Assembly: GCF_900094705.1 (NCBI RefSeq)
Contig: NZ_FMAR01000002.1
Span: forward strand, 62,001 to 126,000
DNA length: 64,000 nucleotides
Reading direction: 5' to 3'
DNA from: Chitinophaga costaii
GTDB taxonomy: Bacteria; Bacteroidota; Bacteroidia; Chitinophagales; Chitinophagaceae
The notes under the pieces were generated by a model. It was not told the origin of the DNA, ran no database searches, and saw only the letters and a list, made by a program, of their open reading frames with translations. This document shows positions 45,730-55,146 of this stretch, piece after piece. The first letter of the stretch is position 1, and each line of letters starts with the position of its first letter. A program made the translations under genes and the position numbers.

Positions 45730-45924
45730 TTAGGCCAATTCGTTTTCAATGGCATTTTCATACTCCGCTTTTCTTTTTTTCAGCTTGTCTTTCAGCTTAT
45801 CTGCCTGGTATTTAAGCTTATCTACCAGTTCGTCTTTCTTATCGGAGTTCAGGAAATAACCTACGGCTACACCCACGGCAGCTCCTACAATGAAAGATAC
45901 TACGGCTTTGGAACTGTTGTTCAT
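45730..45924 (-). CDS. YtxH-like small membrane protein
   Basis: A 64-residue protein with a hydrophobic Gly/Val segment (SFIVGAAVGVAVGYFL, residues 10-25) followed by a charged Lys/Asp helix (KKDELVDKLKYQADKLKDKLKKRK), the YtxH layout. The ATG at 45924 is chosen; the longer frame from 45987 adds an atypical leader. First gene of the minus-strand operon ending at 44921. YtxH-type genes are often general-stress induced. Confidence 0.72.
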   Translation of the reverse strand: MNNSSKAVVSFIVGAAVGVAVGYFLNSDKKDELVDKLKYQADKLKDKLKKRKAEYENAIENELA

Positions 45925-46074
45925 GGTATTTTCTTTTTTAAGTTGAGGAATGTAATGACGTTGGGTAAAACGCAAACACCATTCCATAAATTCATTTTAA
46001 ATATAAAAGAACTATAAAGTGTGAACTTGTTGGGCCTGTAATTTGTTAGCTTTTTAATTATAATCATTTAGCCA

Positions 46075-47112
46075 ATGGGAATTATTCAAAACCAACATCT
46101 TAAGCAGGTGGGTTTCATCATCCTTATTCTGTTACTGGGAACGCTCTTGTTTCTTGAACTGTCCCCTTTTATCCCCGGATTCCTGGGCGCTGTAACGTTT
46201 TATGTATTATGTAGAAGAGTGATGTTCTACCTGGTGGAAAAACGACGATGGCCAGCACCCGCCGGAGCAGCACTGGTGATGGTGTTGTCTTTCGTCATCA
46301 TTTTGTTGCCTTTTGGGCTGTTGTTTAATATGCTGGCCTCCAAAGCCTCTTTTGCCATCGAGCATTATGCCGATCTGGCTGGCAGCATTAAACAACTCAA
46401 TGGCCGTATACAACAAAGCGTTGGGTTTGATCCTTTGTCGCCCGAACGGATGCAGCAAATGCAAAGTAAGCTGGCGATCGTTGTCCCCAATTTGCTGGGA
46501 GCCACCTTTAGCTCCATCACGAGCATTGTGATCATGTATTTTATTTTATACTTCATGCTAACTTCAGCCCGGGCCATGGAAACGTCTTTGCACAAAAACA
46601 TCCCGTTAAAAGAAGAAAATGTAGTGCGCATGGGTAAAGAAGTACATACCATGGTGATCGCCAATGCGGTGGTAATTCCCCTCATTGCCATTTTACAGGG
46701 TACGGTGGCTGGACTCGGCTATTGGTTGCTAGGTGTTCATCAACCTGTTTTTTGGGGCGTGGTCACAGCCTTTGCTTCGCTATTACCAGTGATTGGAGCG
46801 GCAGCCGTTTATGTGCCGCTTGGGCTGTATGTGCTGGCCACGGGGGGTACCTGGTACGGATTGGGATTGTTGTTATACGGCTTCCTTATTGTGGGTACGG
46901 TAGACAATGTGTTCCGCTTCATGCTGGCCAAACGTATTGGTGATGTACATCCGCTGATTACAATTTTCGGAGTACTCATAGGGCTTAATATATTCGGATT
47001 TATCGGTATTGTTTTTGGGCCGCTGCTGATTTCTATGTTTTTGTTATTGCTGAAAATATATGCCAACGAATTCTCCCAACATACAAAGGAAAATTTACAG
47101 CACCCTGCATAG
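46075..47112 (+). CDS. AI-2E family transporter
   Basis: A 345-residue membrane protein with about 8 helices in the family arrangement: two N-terminal helices, a hydrophilic region near residues 95-145 (NGRIQQSVGFDPLSPERM), and a C-terminal block with PVIGAAAVYVPLG and DNVFRFMLAKRIGDVHPL, the latter being the most conserved family segment. Members include exporters of AI-2-like molecules, Na/Li antiporters and carriers of unknown cargo, so AI-2 transport is not assured. It is divergent from the YtxH operon. Confidence 0.87.
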   Translation: MGIIQNQHLKQVGFIILILLLGTLLFLELSPFIPGFLGAVTFYVLCRRVMFYLVEKRRWPAPAGAALVMVLSFVIILLPFGLLFNMLASKASFAIEHYADLAGSIKQLNGRIQQSVGFDPLSPERMQQMQSKLAIVVPNLLGATFSSITSIVIMYFILYFMLTSARAMETSLHKNIPLKEENVVRMGKEVHTMVIANAVVIPLIAILQGTVAGLGYWLLGVHQPVFWGVVTAFASLLPVIGAAAVYVPLGLYVLATGGTWYGLGLLLYGFLIVGTVDNVFRFMLAKRIGDVHPLITIFGVLIGLNIFGFIGIVFGPLLISMFLLLLKIYANEFSQHTKENLQHPA

Positions 47113-47189
47113 TACATTCAATAAGAATTCCTGGGCTTTGCCAAGAAATAAATGCAGCCTCCGTCATCCTGGCGGTGGCTGTTCCATTT

Positions 47190-47759
47190 TTACCGGTAAT
47201 AATTATTCTCCTCTATGTAGGCCGCCACGTTATCCGGGATGAGATATCGAACCGGTTTGCCTTCTTTTATCCAGCGACGTATAGCCGTGGCAGAAATATC
47301 CAGCAAGGGAGCTTCCAATACGGTAATGCTGGCCCCAGCCAGTTCGCTGGCGGGGTGGCCTGGGCGCATGTAAATGTACATCGGGTACTGCCGGATGAGC
47401 TGTTCATAATTTTTCCATCGGGGCAGGTTTTCGAGGCTGTCACTACCCATGATAACAGAAAACTCGTGGGTGGGGAACTTCTCCGCTAAATATGTCAGCG
47501 TATCGATGGTAAAGGAAGGGCGGGGTAAGGAAAATTCAATATTACTGGCCCGAAGGCGGGGCGCACCTTGCACAGCCAATTCCACAAGATGGTACCGGTG
47601 ATGCTCATTCAATAAGGTACCGGCAGATTTCAACGGATTTTGCGGTGATACCACCAGCCATACCATATCCAGGTCTGTATTGTAAGCGATAAAATTCGCA
47701 ATGATTAAATGCCCGTTGTGAATCGGATTGAAAGAGCCAAAGTACAAGCCTATCTTCAT
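47190..47759 (-). CDS. nadD: Nicotinate-nucleotide adenylyltransferase
   Basis: A 189-residue enzyme forming deamido-NAD from nicotinate mononucleotide and ATP. The nucleotidyl-transferase motif is LYFGSFNPIHNGHL (residues 4-17), then VSPQNPLK near residue 37 and the second motif ISATAIRRWI (about residues 154-163). The ATG at 47759 fits the family start. Usual neighbours gmk or obg are absent. The gene ends 77 bases from the AI-2E transporter gene. Confidence 0.95.
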   Translation of the reverse strand: MKIGLYFGSFNPIHNGHLIIANFIAYNTDLDMVWLVVSPQNPLKSAGTLLNEHHRYHLVELAVQGAPRLRASNIEFSLPRPSFTIDTLTYLAEKFPTHEFSVIMGSDSLENLPRWKNYEQLIRQYPMYIYMRPGHPASELAGASITVLEAPLLDISATAIRRWIKEGKPVRYLIPDNVAAYIEENNYYR

Positions 47760-47920
47760 GCCCTGCTAATTTGAGCCGTGAAAGTAGGAAAAATCTTACT
47801 CCAATGGCTTAAACTGTTCGAACAACTGCCCACTTCTTTTGCAAAAATGGGTGACCCTGCACAAGGTGGCGCCAAAGGGCGAACGCAGATAGGTATCCCT
47901 GCTGACGCAATGCGGACAGG

Positions 47921-48013
47921 TTGTATGCAGCAATATTTCTGTAGCGAATGATCAAACAGGAAATGACGTACCAGGCTAAAACTGTAATTACCTATAGATT
48001 GATCCACGAGATG
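47921..48013 (-). pseudogene. Possible paaC remnant (phenylacetyl-CoA epoxidase subunit)
   Basis: Read in one minus-strand frame, this stretch gives HLVDQSIGNYSFSLVRHFLFD. It resembles the conserved PaaC segment LLVEQPNGNFADTIARQFF from memory, with the Q...GN...RxF pattern kept. The frame closes shortly after and does not contain the rest of the ferritin-like subunit, so the gene would be decayed. No database check was possible. Confidence 0.35.
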
Positions 48014-48146
48014 ACAACGGGCTCCCCTTTTTCCTGGTGAAAAACTTCTTAAGCACGGGAGCTTTTCCATCGGCCACGGTAACTGGGCCGGCTGCGCCCA
48101 GTTGCAGGCGGCTTATCCTTGGATCAAGTGATAGTTCATTCATCAT
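47988..48146 (-). pseudogene. Possible paaB remnant fused by decay to paaC-like sequence
   Basis: A 52-codon frame starting ATGATG reads NELSLDPRISRLQLGAAGPV then FFTRKKGSPL. The N-terminal LDPR.xRL pattern and the later F.TRKKG resemble the start of PaaB as found in Bacteroidota. It stops at 47990 and overlaps the PaaC-like frame shifted by one base, as expected if paaB and paaC were joined by a deletion. Could be a real short gene instead; identification is tentative. Confidence 0.33.
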
Positions 48147-48380
48147 TTTCCCTTGCTTTTATGCCACTGGGGCTGTCCATTTTTCGGTGGGCTGCATAAG
48201 GCAACACGCCTGGGCAATGCAGGTACCCCAATGGCTGCAACTGGCGGCGCAGGGACTGCCGGTTCCAGCGCTTGACAGCCCGCAGTAAATAGCTGCACTA
48301 CCTCTGTTATTGCGGGTTTCATCGCTACCCAATTTTTCGTATATTTATTTTTTACTATAAATGGCCAAAATTCTAAACCG

Positions 48381-49877
48381 ATGTATAATATAAAAATTGG
48401 AAAGCCCCTGCTGTTCGCTGCCCTGGCATTGCTAACAGCCTGTCATAAAAAAGATAAAGGCAGTAGTACCCCCACCAATACCACCCTATCACTGGCCGAC
48501 CGGACAAAAGATACCCTGTATTATATTTTTAAAGACGAGTACTTGTGGACAGATGCCATTCCCGATTACAATACTTTTAAACCCCACAGCATAGATTCGC
48601 TGGAACCAGAACTCGACGCGCTGATGAGCTACAAGCGGGATTCGCTTGATCCCACCAAAGCAAAAGACCATTATAGTTTTCTGGATGATGGCTCCGTATC
48701 TGAAGCATTGGATCAAGGCCGCGCCGGCGATTTTGGGTTTAATATCGGTTTCTATAACTATGATGATATCCGTAGCACTTATGTATATCCCGGATCGCCC
48801 GCCGGCCTGGCTGGCGTGAAGCGTGGCTGGAAACTCACCGCGGTAAATGGGGATACCAGCTTATATTATGACCTAAATGAAACTACTGGCCACGGTACTA
48901 ACTATGATCGTTTGGTGGATGCCTTTTATTACAGCAGCCAAACCGCTTTCACTTTCCTGAAACCAGATAATAGTTCCGTTACCGTAAATCTTACTACTAC
49001 AACGTACGACATAAATCCGCTGCTGTATTCCAATATCTTTAATTTTAACGGACATAAAATCGGCTATTTTGTTTTTAATTCCTTCCTATCGCTAGACATC
49101 GTAAAGTCAAGGCTAGACAGCCTTTTCGGGGCTTTTGCCAGCGCAGGCGTGACCGATGTGATTGCAGATATCCGCTACAATGGCGGTGGCGCTGTTGAAA
49201 CTTCCGAATACCTGGCCAATCTGTTGGCACCTGCTTCCGTGGGCACCAACACCAAATTAATGTATACGGAGTACTTTAACAGTGCCCTCATAAATAAACA
49301 ATACAATGCCTACACCAAAGTAATGCGCATTGAAAATGGGCAGTATAAACTCACAGATGAATATGATTATCTGGTGGAAAATAACATTGCCAAATGGGCT
49401 AAAGCAGGGACGCTAAGCCCCAATAATGTTGTTTTCATCGCCACAGGGCAAACAGCTTCTGCCAGTGAATTGCTGATCAATAACCTGAAACCAGTATTGC
49501 CAGCCTGGCACCAGGTGGGTACTTATACTTATGGCAAACCAGTAGGATTTATTGGTATTACCATTGGCGGCAAAGACATGTATGCCATCTCTTTTTCCAT
49601 TAAAAATTCACAGAACGTAGGCGATTATTATTATGGTCTTTCTCCTGATGGAGGAACTGAAACCTATGAAGACGCCCGCGAAGATTTTGGAGATACACAG
49701 GAAGTGTACCTTCACCAAGCCTTAAACATACTGGGCATTACAGACGCCCAATTAGGCAGCAGGCTTCGTGGCCACGATTTTAATCCCTACCTGCGTCCTA
49801 GTGTAAACCAAGATTTTTCGCTACGCGCATTCAAAGGCATGGTATTAAAACTGCCCCACCAGGGTTTGCACAAATGA
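48381..49877 (+). CDS. S41 family C-terminal processing peptidase, lipoprotein
   Basis: A 498-residue exported protease. The signal ends in a lipobox (LLTACHKK) so it is probably lipidated at about residue 16. A PDZ region is visible (YVYPGSPAGLAGVKRGWKLTAVNGD, about residues 133-157) and the S41 catalytic part contains ATGQTASASELL with the nucleophile Ser and YGKPVGF with the general-base Lys. It resembles the TSP/Ctp family that degrades or trims periplasmic proteins. A terminator shared with the M28 gene follows. Confidence 0.9.
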   Translation: MYNIKIGKPLLFAALALLTACHKKDKGSSTPTNTTLSLADRTKDTLYYIFKDEYLWTDAIPDYNTFKPHSIDSLEPELDALMSYKRDSLDPTKAKDHYSFLDDGSVSEALDQGRAGDFGFNIGFYNYDDIRSTYVYPGSPAGLAGVKRGWKLTAVNGDTSLYYDLNETTGHGTNYDRLVDAFYYSSQTAFTFLKPDNSSVTVNLTTTTYDINPLLYSNIFNFNGHKIGYFVFNSFLSLDIVKSRLDSLFGAFASAGVTDVIADIRYNGGGAVETSEYLANLLAPASVGTNTKLMYTEYFNSALINKQYNAYTKVMRIENGQYKLTDEYDYLVENNIAKWAKAGTLSPNNVVFIATGQTASASELLINNLKPVLPAWHQVGTYTYGKPVGFIGITIGGKDMYAISFSIKNSQNVGDYYYGLSPDGGTETYEDAREDFGDTQEVYLHQALNILGITDAQLGSRLRGHDFNPYLRPSVNQDFSLRAFKGMVLKLPHQGLHK

Positions 49878-49895
49878 GTACTTTACCTTTAAAAG

Positions 49896-49933
49896 AAAAT
49901 CCCGCTTCACCTGAATGAAGCGGGATTTTTTTT
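49896..49933. terminator. Strong bidirectional terminator
   Basis: AAAATCCCGCTTCA / TGAAGCGGGATTTT with a 6-base loop and an eight-T tail, between the convergent S41 and M28 genes. Confidence 0.93.
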
Positions 49934-49946
49934 AAATAAAATATAA

Positions 49947-50888
49947 CTACATCACCCGTCTATCCTTTGGTTTCAACGGCAACGCTTTATCTGCCGCATC
50001 TACAAAAGAAAGAATAGTATTCACCGCCTGGAAATAAAAAGACGGCTGGATGTGTAAAAACTCATCAGACACTTTATGATAGTCCGGATGATCTTCCACG
50101 CCAAAATACAGGAAGGGTATATTGTGTTGCTTAAACTCGTATTGATCGCTTTGCCCTGTCCAGTCGTTGCCCCCTTGGTTGGGCTGGTCGTGGCCTGTTT
50201 TCAGGTGTATGCGGCTTTGTGCGGATGCTGCGTCTACAAAAGATTTTAAGGCCGGGTTATAATAAAGGCCGCTGGCATACAGCTCCTGCTGATCGTTACG
50301 GCTTATCATATCCATGTTCACATTCAGCTGAAGTTGTTTCACCGGAAGGGGCGGCTGTTCAAAAAATGCTTTGGCCCCGAGCAGGCCTTCTTCCTCCCCG
50401 TCCAGTGCGGCAAACACCAGGGTATGTGCCGGGGTATGCAGGCTGTAGTATCTGGCAATGGCCAATAACCCCCCTACTCCAGACGCGTTATCATCTGCTC
50501 CGTTATAAATGCTGTCTTCACCCTTGCTACCCTCTTTTGTCTTGCGGATACCCAAGTGATCATAATGAGCGGTGATGATGATCGTGGAGTCAGACTTCCC
50601 TGCAATGTAACCATAAATGTTTGTACCGCTAATGCGCTCCGTGCCGGCCTGGTGCAAGAACATACGTTCGTACTTGCCATTAAAAGGTTTTAAGCCTATT
50701 TCTTTAAAACGATCCAGCAGGTAAAACTGGGCCATCCGGTTGCCTTTTGTGCCTATTCTACGCCCTTCAAACTTGTCCGAAGAGAGGGTGCGGATATCGT
50801 CCATGAGGCGGGATGAATCAACGCTGTACTGGGCCTGCGCCATCTGTGCTGCCATCAGCAGCAGTCCGCCTAAAAAAAGTTTGCGCAT
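49947..50888 (-). CDS. M28 family zinc aminopeptidase, exported
   Basis: A 313-residue metallopeptidase with a signal peptide (LFLGGLLLMAAQMAQAQ). Zinc-site motifs are TAHYDHLG (about residue 107), NGADDNASG (about 128), DGEEEGLLGAKAF (about 167) and later contexts MDMISRND and HPDYHKVSDEF. This order is that of aminopeptidase S/Y-type M28 enzymes, which remove N-terminal residues from peptides in the periplasm. Followed by feoB on the same strand but 60 bases away in the upstream direction, so coupling is uncertain. Confidence 0.92.
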   Translation of the reverse strand: MRKLFLGGLLLMAAQMAQAQYSVDSSRLMDDIRTLSSDKFEGRRIGTKGNRMAQFYLLDRFKEIGLKPFNGKYERMFLHQAGTERISGTNIYGYIAGKSDSTIIITAHYDHLGIRKTKEGSKGEDSIYNGADDNASGVGGLLAIARYYSLHTPAHTLVFAALDGEEEGLLGAKAFFEQPPLPVKQLQLNVNMDMISRNDQQELYASGLYYNPALKSFVDAASAQSRIHLKTGHDQPNQGGNDWTGQSDQYEFKQHNIPFLYFGVEDHPDYHKVSDEFLHIQPSFYFQAVNTILSFVDAADKALPLKPKDRRVM

Positions 50889-50948
50889 GGAAATGTGTTT
50901 AGGTATCCTGCAATGTAGCTTTTTTAAAAATGCTGGTTTAGCGGTATT

Positions 50949-53072
50949 TTATTTGAATAACTGGTACACAACAAAACTGCATACATACGCCAGTCCCGTC
51001 ATGTAAAACAATTGTATTACAGGGTACTTCCAGGAGCGGGTTTCCCGTTTCACCACTGCCATGGTGCTCATACATTGCATGGCAAAAGCATAAAAGATCA
51101 TCAGCGACAAGCCCGTGGCCAGGGTGTACACCGGCGTGCCGTCTTCCCGGCGGGCCGCCATCATTTTTTCTCGCAGGGTGGCGTCGTTATCATCCGGATT
51201 TTCTCCTACACTGTACAGGGTGGCCATGGTGCCTACAAATACTTCACGGGCGGCAAAGGAAGTGATCAAAGCAATACCGATCTTCCAGTCGAAACCCAGG
51301 GGTTTAATGGCGGGTTCTATGACATGGCCCAATACACCGGCGTAAGAATGGGCCAGCTTGTCCGACTGGTACACGCGGTCCAGGTCTGTTGTATCTTCTG
51401 GGTGGGCCTGCACTAATTGTTCATGCCTGGTTTTGGCTTCCTTCATCGCCTTCGACGGACCGTAAGAGGCCAGGAACCAAAGGATCACGGAAATGACCAT
51501 GATCACCTTACCGGCATCCGTCACAAATATCCGGGCTTTCTGTATCATGGTTACGCCTACGTTTTTCCAGCGTGGCGCGCGGTATACGGGCAGTTCCATG
51601 ATAAAGTAGCTTTTTTCCTTCATGCGTATCAGCAAGCGCATAACTGCAGCCAGCACGATGGCCATAAAAAAGCCCATAAGATACAACCCCATCATCACCA
51701 GGCCCTGCAAGCTCAAAAAGCCCAACACCTTATGATCCGGTACTACCAGGGCAATCACAATAGTATAAATGGGCAGACGCGCCGAGCAGCTCATAAGCGG
51801 GGTCACCATAATCGTAATCAGGCGTTCCTTACGGTTTTCAATGCTGCGGGCGGCCATGATGGCCGGTACAGCACAGGCCACCCCACTGATCAGTGGCATA
51901 ACCGACTTGCCATTCAGGCCCACCTGGCGCATAAGGCGGTCTGTCAGAAAACTGATACGGGACATGTACCCCGTATCTTCCAGGATGGTGATCAGGCCAA
52001 AGAGTATCATAATCTGCGGCACAAACACGGCAATGCCGCTAATACCGGCCAATACCCCATTTACCAGGAGATCTGTAAAATTATTATCGGGCAGCGTAGC
52101 AGATAGAAAGCCACTCAGGGCACTAAAGGCCCCCTCAATGCCATCCATCGGGTAAGAAGCCAGCCAAAATATACTCTGAAACAGCAGAAACAGCACCAGT
52201 AGCAAGATCAAATAACCCCATACCCGGTGCAACAGCAGGTTATCTATTTTTTCGGAACGCAGTTGTTTTTCCAGTGGGTCGGCCTCTACTACGGTGGTCT
52301 TCATTACCGTTTTAATGCGGGCATAACGGAGCATAATCTCCTCTGCCTGCATCTTCGTCTTGTTGAACTTAGATTCTACGAGCTTGTTCTTGATGGCCAG
52401 GCGCTGGCCACCATTCAGGAAAGGCAGCTCTTCCACATTCACCGCAATGTGCAGGGCGGCGTAGTCGCTCTTAGCAGGGAAATATTGTTTAATGTCCCGG
52501 ATCATTTGCGGCGCCAGGCCATGGTTATCGATAAAATCGTGCACAGATACCCCTTGTTTATCACGCATTACCTGCTCTATCGTCTTTTTTAATTCACCCA
52601 GGCCTTTGTTCTTGCGGGGGTTAATGGCCACCAGGGGCACGCCCAGCTTGGATTCCAGGCCTTCCAGGTCTATTTCAATGCCCTTTTTACGGGCAATATC
52701 CATCATCGTGAGGGCAATAATTACGGGTATTTTCAAGTCCATAATCTGGGAGCAGAAAAGCAGGTTGCGTTTCAGATTGGCCGCATCGGCCACAATGATT
52801 ATCAGATCGGGTACTTCTTCATGGGAGGGGTTAATGAGTACTTCGTAAGTCACGTACTCATCAGCGCTTTTAGGATAGAGGCTGTAAGTACCTGGCAGGT
52901 CAATTATATTGGCCACCAGGTTGGAAGTGATGCGGCTGGAACCGGTTTTTTTGTCCACCGTTACGCCCGGAAAGTTGCTGACCTTCTGATTTAAACCGGT
53001 GAGGGCATTAAAAAGTGAACTTTTACCGCTGTTGGGGTTGCCTACCAGCGCAATATTTATGGGAGCTTCCAT
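50949..53072 (-). CDS. feoB: Ferrous iron transport protein B
   Basis: A 707-residue Fe(II) importer. The N-terminal G domain starts MEAPINIALVGNPNSGKSSLF (G1 GNPNSGKS), with G2/G3 in FPGVTVDKKTG and DLPGTYSL. The C-terminal membrane part holds about eight helices with two Gate motifs, seen as the ISGVACAVPAIMAARSI stretch and the SFAAREVFVGTMATLYS stretch. The start is the ATG at 53072, since the longer frame from 53309 adds 79 residues outside the family. feoA is not adjacent on either side, so FeoA is absent here, fused elsewhere or not needed. Confidence 0.95.
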   Translation of the reverse strand: MEAPINIALVGNPNSGKSSLFNALTGLNQKVSNFPGVTVDKKTGSSRITSNLVANIIDLPGTYSLYPKSADEYVTYEVLINPSHEEVPDLIIIVADAANLKRNLLFCSQIMDLKIPVIIALTMMDIARKKGIEIDLEGLESKLGVPLVAINPRKNKGLGELKKTIEQVMRDKQGVSVHDFIDNHGLAPQMIRDIKQYFPAKSDYAALHIAVNVEELPFLNGGQRLAIKNKLVESKFNKTKMQAEEIMLRYARIKTVMKTTVVEADPLEKQLRSEKIDNLLLHRVWGYLILLLVLFLLFQSIFWLASYPMDGIEGAFSALSGFLSATLPDNNFTDLLVNGVLAGISGIAVFVPQIMILFGLITILEDTGYMSRISFLTDRLMRQVGLNGKSVMPLISGVACAVPAIMAARSIENRKERLITIMVTPLMSCSARLPIYTIVIALVVPDHKVLGFLSLQGLVMMGLYLMGFFMAIVLAAVMRLLIRMKEKSYFIMELPVYRAPRWKNVGVTMIQKARIFVTDAGKVIMVISVILWFLASYGPSKAMKEAKTRHEQLVQAHPEDTTDLDRVYQSDKLAHSYAGVLGHVIEPAIKPLGFDWKIGIALITSFAAREVFVGTMATLYSVGENPDDNDATLREKMMAARREDGTPVYTLATGLSLMIFYAFAMQCMSTMAVVKRETRSWKYPVIQLFYMTGLAYVCSFVVYQLFK

Positions 53073-53305
53073 CCTTTCCGCGTAATTAATCCTATGCTTG
53101 AAAACCGAGACTCGCGGCTTACGGCCACGGCTTTTCAACGAACATGCAAAGCTATGAATTAAAAAGCAGGGGGGAATGATCGTATCGGGAAAAAATGGAT
53201 GGGCGGGTTTTGCTTTTTGCACAAATGCACCTACAACCTCCACCCGGTTGTGTGCCGGCATAAAAGGCCAGCCTGGTCGTTGCCCCTTTCGGCTATGCCC
53301 AGCAT

Positions 53306-53331
53306 GCAAAAACCACGGTAAAAACCGTGGT
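53306..53331 (-). terminator. Terminator after pspC-type gene
   Basis: ACCACGGT / ACCGTGGT perfect stem with a 4-base loop and a TTTTTG tail on the minus strand, 31 bases after the stop of the PspC gene. Confidence 0.8.
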
Positions 53332-53361
53332 CATGTGCCATTCGTGTTATAATAATAATTA

Positions 53362-55116
53362 CTAAGGTCTGAATAAGTTATAAAGTCCGTACAACATTAC
53401 AGAGGTAACTTTTATTTGCGGGGTGGAGCTTGTGCCTTTGCTATTGTCTACCGGTGTACGTTGTTTATCAGTATCGCTGTCTATTTCTTCTTTCGGCGCT
53501 GCCGGTTTGCTATGGTAGCGGAAATTTTCGTGCAGCGAGTCCGAGTTGCCATGGTGATGGGTTTCAATTTTCACCCCACCATTACCATCGCTATCAATAT
53601 TCACATCCGTATCGTCGTCGTTGTCATCGTTATCATTTTCGTCGTTAATACGAATATGATGGTAGTGGTTATTGGTATCTTGCAGGTCCACAGATTTACC
53701 CTCCGGTACATATATGATCACCTTCACATCCTGCACCCGGAAGTGCGATCCTTTTGGGATGGAGATGTTGCGGGGAATGTACAGGATGGAATCTTCCTGG
53801 CGTAAATTCACCGCTATTTCCTGTGCCAGCCGGCGTGCTTCGCTCAAATTATGGCCACGGGAGCTGCGTTGTACCTCCACTTCAAAATTGCCGGTGCGGC
53901 TGCTTTCGGTACGCACCTCCACGGCATCCTGCAGTACCACCGTGTCTTCGTCCACGATCAGGTCGCCCATCATAAAATGCATGTTCTCGTCGTCCTGCCA
54001 GCCTTGCTGTTTTACAATTAGTTTACCTTGGCTCGGCATTTTCAGGGTAATATTTTCCTTTTCCCGGTCAAAAGCACGGAAATCTTTCACAATCGATACG
54101 GCCAGGCAAATGGTGCATACCACCCCTATTAGCCAAAGAATGCCTAAGCTGGCACCTACAAAGCGGTTGCTCTGTTTAATGCCCGTGATTTTTCTTACAA
54201 TAAATATCACCAGCGCTACAATGGGAATACCCAGCAGCAGGGCAAAAACCGGCCAGATGAGGGCCGTTTGCAGGCCGGGTTCCAGCATTACTTCTTTAAA
54301 AGGAAAGATGGCCGCGGAGGATGCTGCGATGGCCACAGCAGCAATGATCAGGCAGAACAAGATCACAACAGCCAGGAAAAAGAAGATGCCTTTCGTGACC
54401 AATATTAATGTTTTACCTAATATATCCACCAGGCTATGAAAAAAGCGTTCTATGCCATTTCCTACCTGTCTTCCGCGACCGTACGTAAAATTTTTGATAT
54501 CGTCCCCCACTTTACCCACATTGCCTTTGATCTGGCTGATTTCTTCCTGGATAGTGGTTTTAATGTTATTGAGATCTACGCGTTCTCCCCGCATTTCCAA
54601 CTTTTCTGCGGCAGTATTGGCTTCCGGCGTAGCTACCCAAAGGATAAAATACACCAGCACGCCCGTACCAAACCCACCAATGGCCAGTAAGGCAAAAATA
54701 ATACGGAAGATCACGGGGTCTACACTAAAATAGTTACCCAGGCCTCCGCACACGCCCCCCAGCACCTTGGTGTCTGGATCGCGGTACAAGCGTTTACGCG
54801 GACGGCGGCTATACAGATCGTCGGCCGGCGGAGTTTGCCCACTGCTTTCATCACTACCTTCAAACTGTTCGGGGCGGCCTATGGAGGTAATCACGGTCTG
54901 CACATCCTCATCGGTAATGCAATGGGCGCCGTTTTTAAGTTTATCGTGAAACAGTTCTGCAATGCGGCTTTCTATATCACTCTGTATCTCTTCTGCCCCT
55001 TCTTCCTTTGAAAAATGCCTGCGCAAACTCTCGAGGTACTGGCGAAGTATCTCGTAAGCACTATCCTCTATCGGGATAAGTCTTGCGGAAAGGTTGATGT
55101 TGATAATCTTTTTCAT
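53362..55116 (-). CDS. PspC-domain envelope stress protein with a long C-terminal head
   Basis: A 584-residue protein starting MKKIININLSARLIP. Its N-terminal part (about residues 1-90) resembles the phage-shock-associated regulator stretch with HxFSKEEG...QSDIESRIAELF, followed by a PspC domain near residues 107-170 (GVCGGLGNYFSVDPVIFRIIF) with one or two helices, further hydrophobic segments at about 235-265, 280-310 and 325-350, and a ~220-residue soluble C-terminal part with an Asp-rich stretch (NDENDNDDNDDD) and PEGKSVDL. It forms an operon with padR, 30 bases upstream, and likely answers membrane stress. Confidence 0.88.
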   Translation of the reverse strand: MKKIININLSARLIPIEDSAYEILRQYLESLRRHFSKEEGAEEIQSDIESRIAELFHDKLKNGAHCITDEDVQTVITSIGRPEQFEGSDESSGQTPPADDLYSRRPRKRLYRDPDTKVLGGVCGGLGNYFSVDPVIFRIIFALLAIGGFGTGVLVYFILWVATPEANTAAEKLEMRGERVDLNNIKTTIQEEISQIKGNVGKVGDDIKNFTYGRGRQVGNGIERFFHSLVDILGKTLILVTKGIFFFLAVVILFCLIIAAVAIAASSAAIFPFKEVMLEPGLQTALIWPVFALLLGIPIVALVIFIVRKITGIKQSNRFVGASLGILWLIGVVCTICLAVSIVKDFRAFDREKENITLKMPSQGKLIVKQQGWQDDENMHFMMGDLIVDEDTVVLQDAVEVRTESSRTGNFEVEVQRSSRGHNLSEARRLAQEIAVNLRQEDSILYIPRNISIPKGSHFRVQDVKVIIYVPEGKSVDLQDTNNHYHHIRINDENDNDDNDDDTDVNIDSDGNGGVKIETHHHGNSDSLHENFRYHSKPAAPKEEIDSDTDKQRTPVDNSKGTSSTPQIKVTSVMLYGLYNLFRP

Positions 55117-55146
55117 AAAAAATGTCACTTTTAGGTGGTAGGAGGA

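Larger units (their letters stand above)
47760..48380. other. 621-base region without an intact gene
   Basis: Contains the remnants listed at 47921-48146, an unassigned stretch in another minus-strand frame (about 47820-47905, AALRQQG..SAFALWRHL-like), and the upstream region of the S41 gene (TATATTTA near 48341). A 59-codon minus-strand frame directly upstream of the paaB-like one, with ATGA overlap, has no recognisable domain. Confidence 0.45.

Noticed and set aside
48037..48288. 83-codon plus-strand frame opposite the paa-like remnants
   Set aside because: Residue pattern shows no family and it overlaps the better-supported minus-strand remnants.
51417..52106. 229-codon plus-strand frame over feoB
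   Set aside because: Antisense to the FeoB membrane domain; His-rich composition is typical of a reversed frame.
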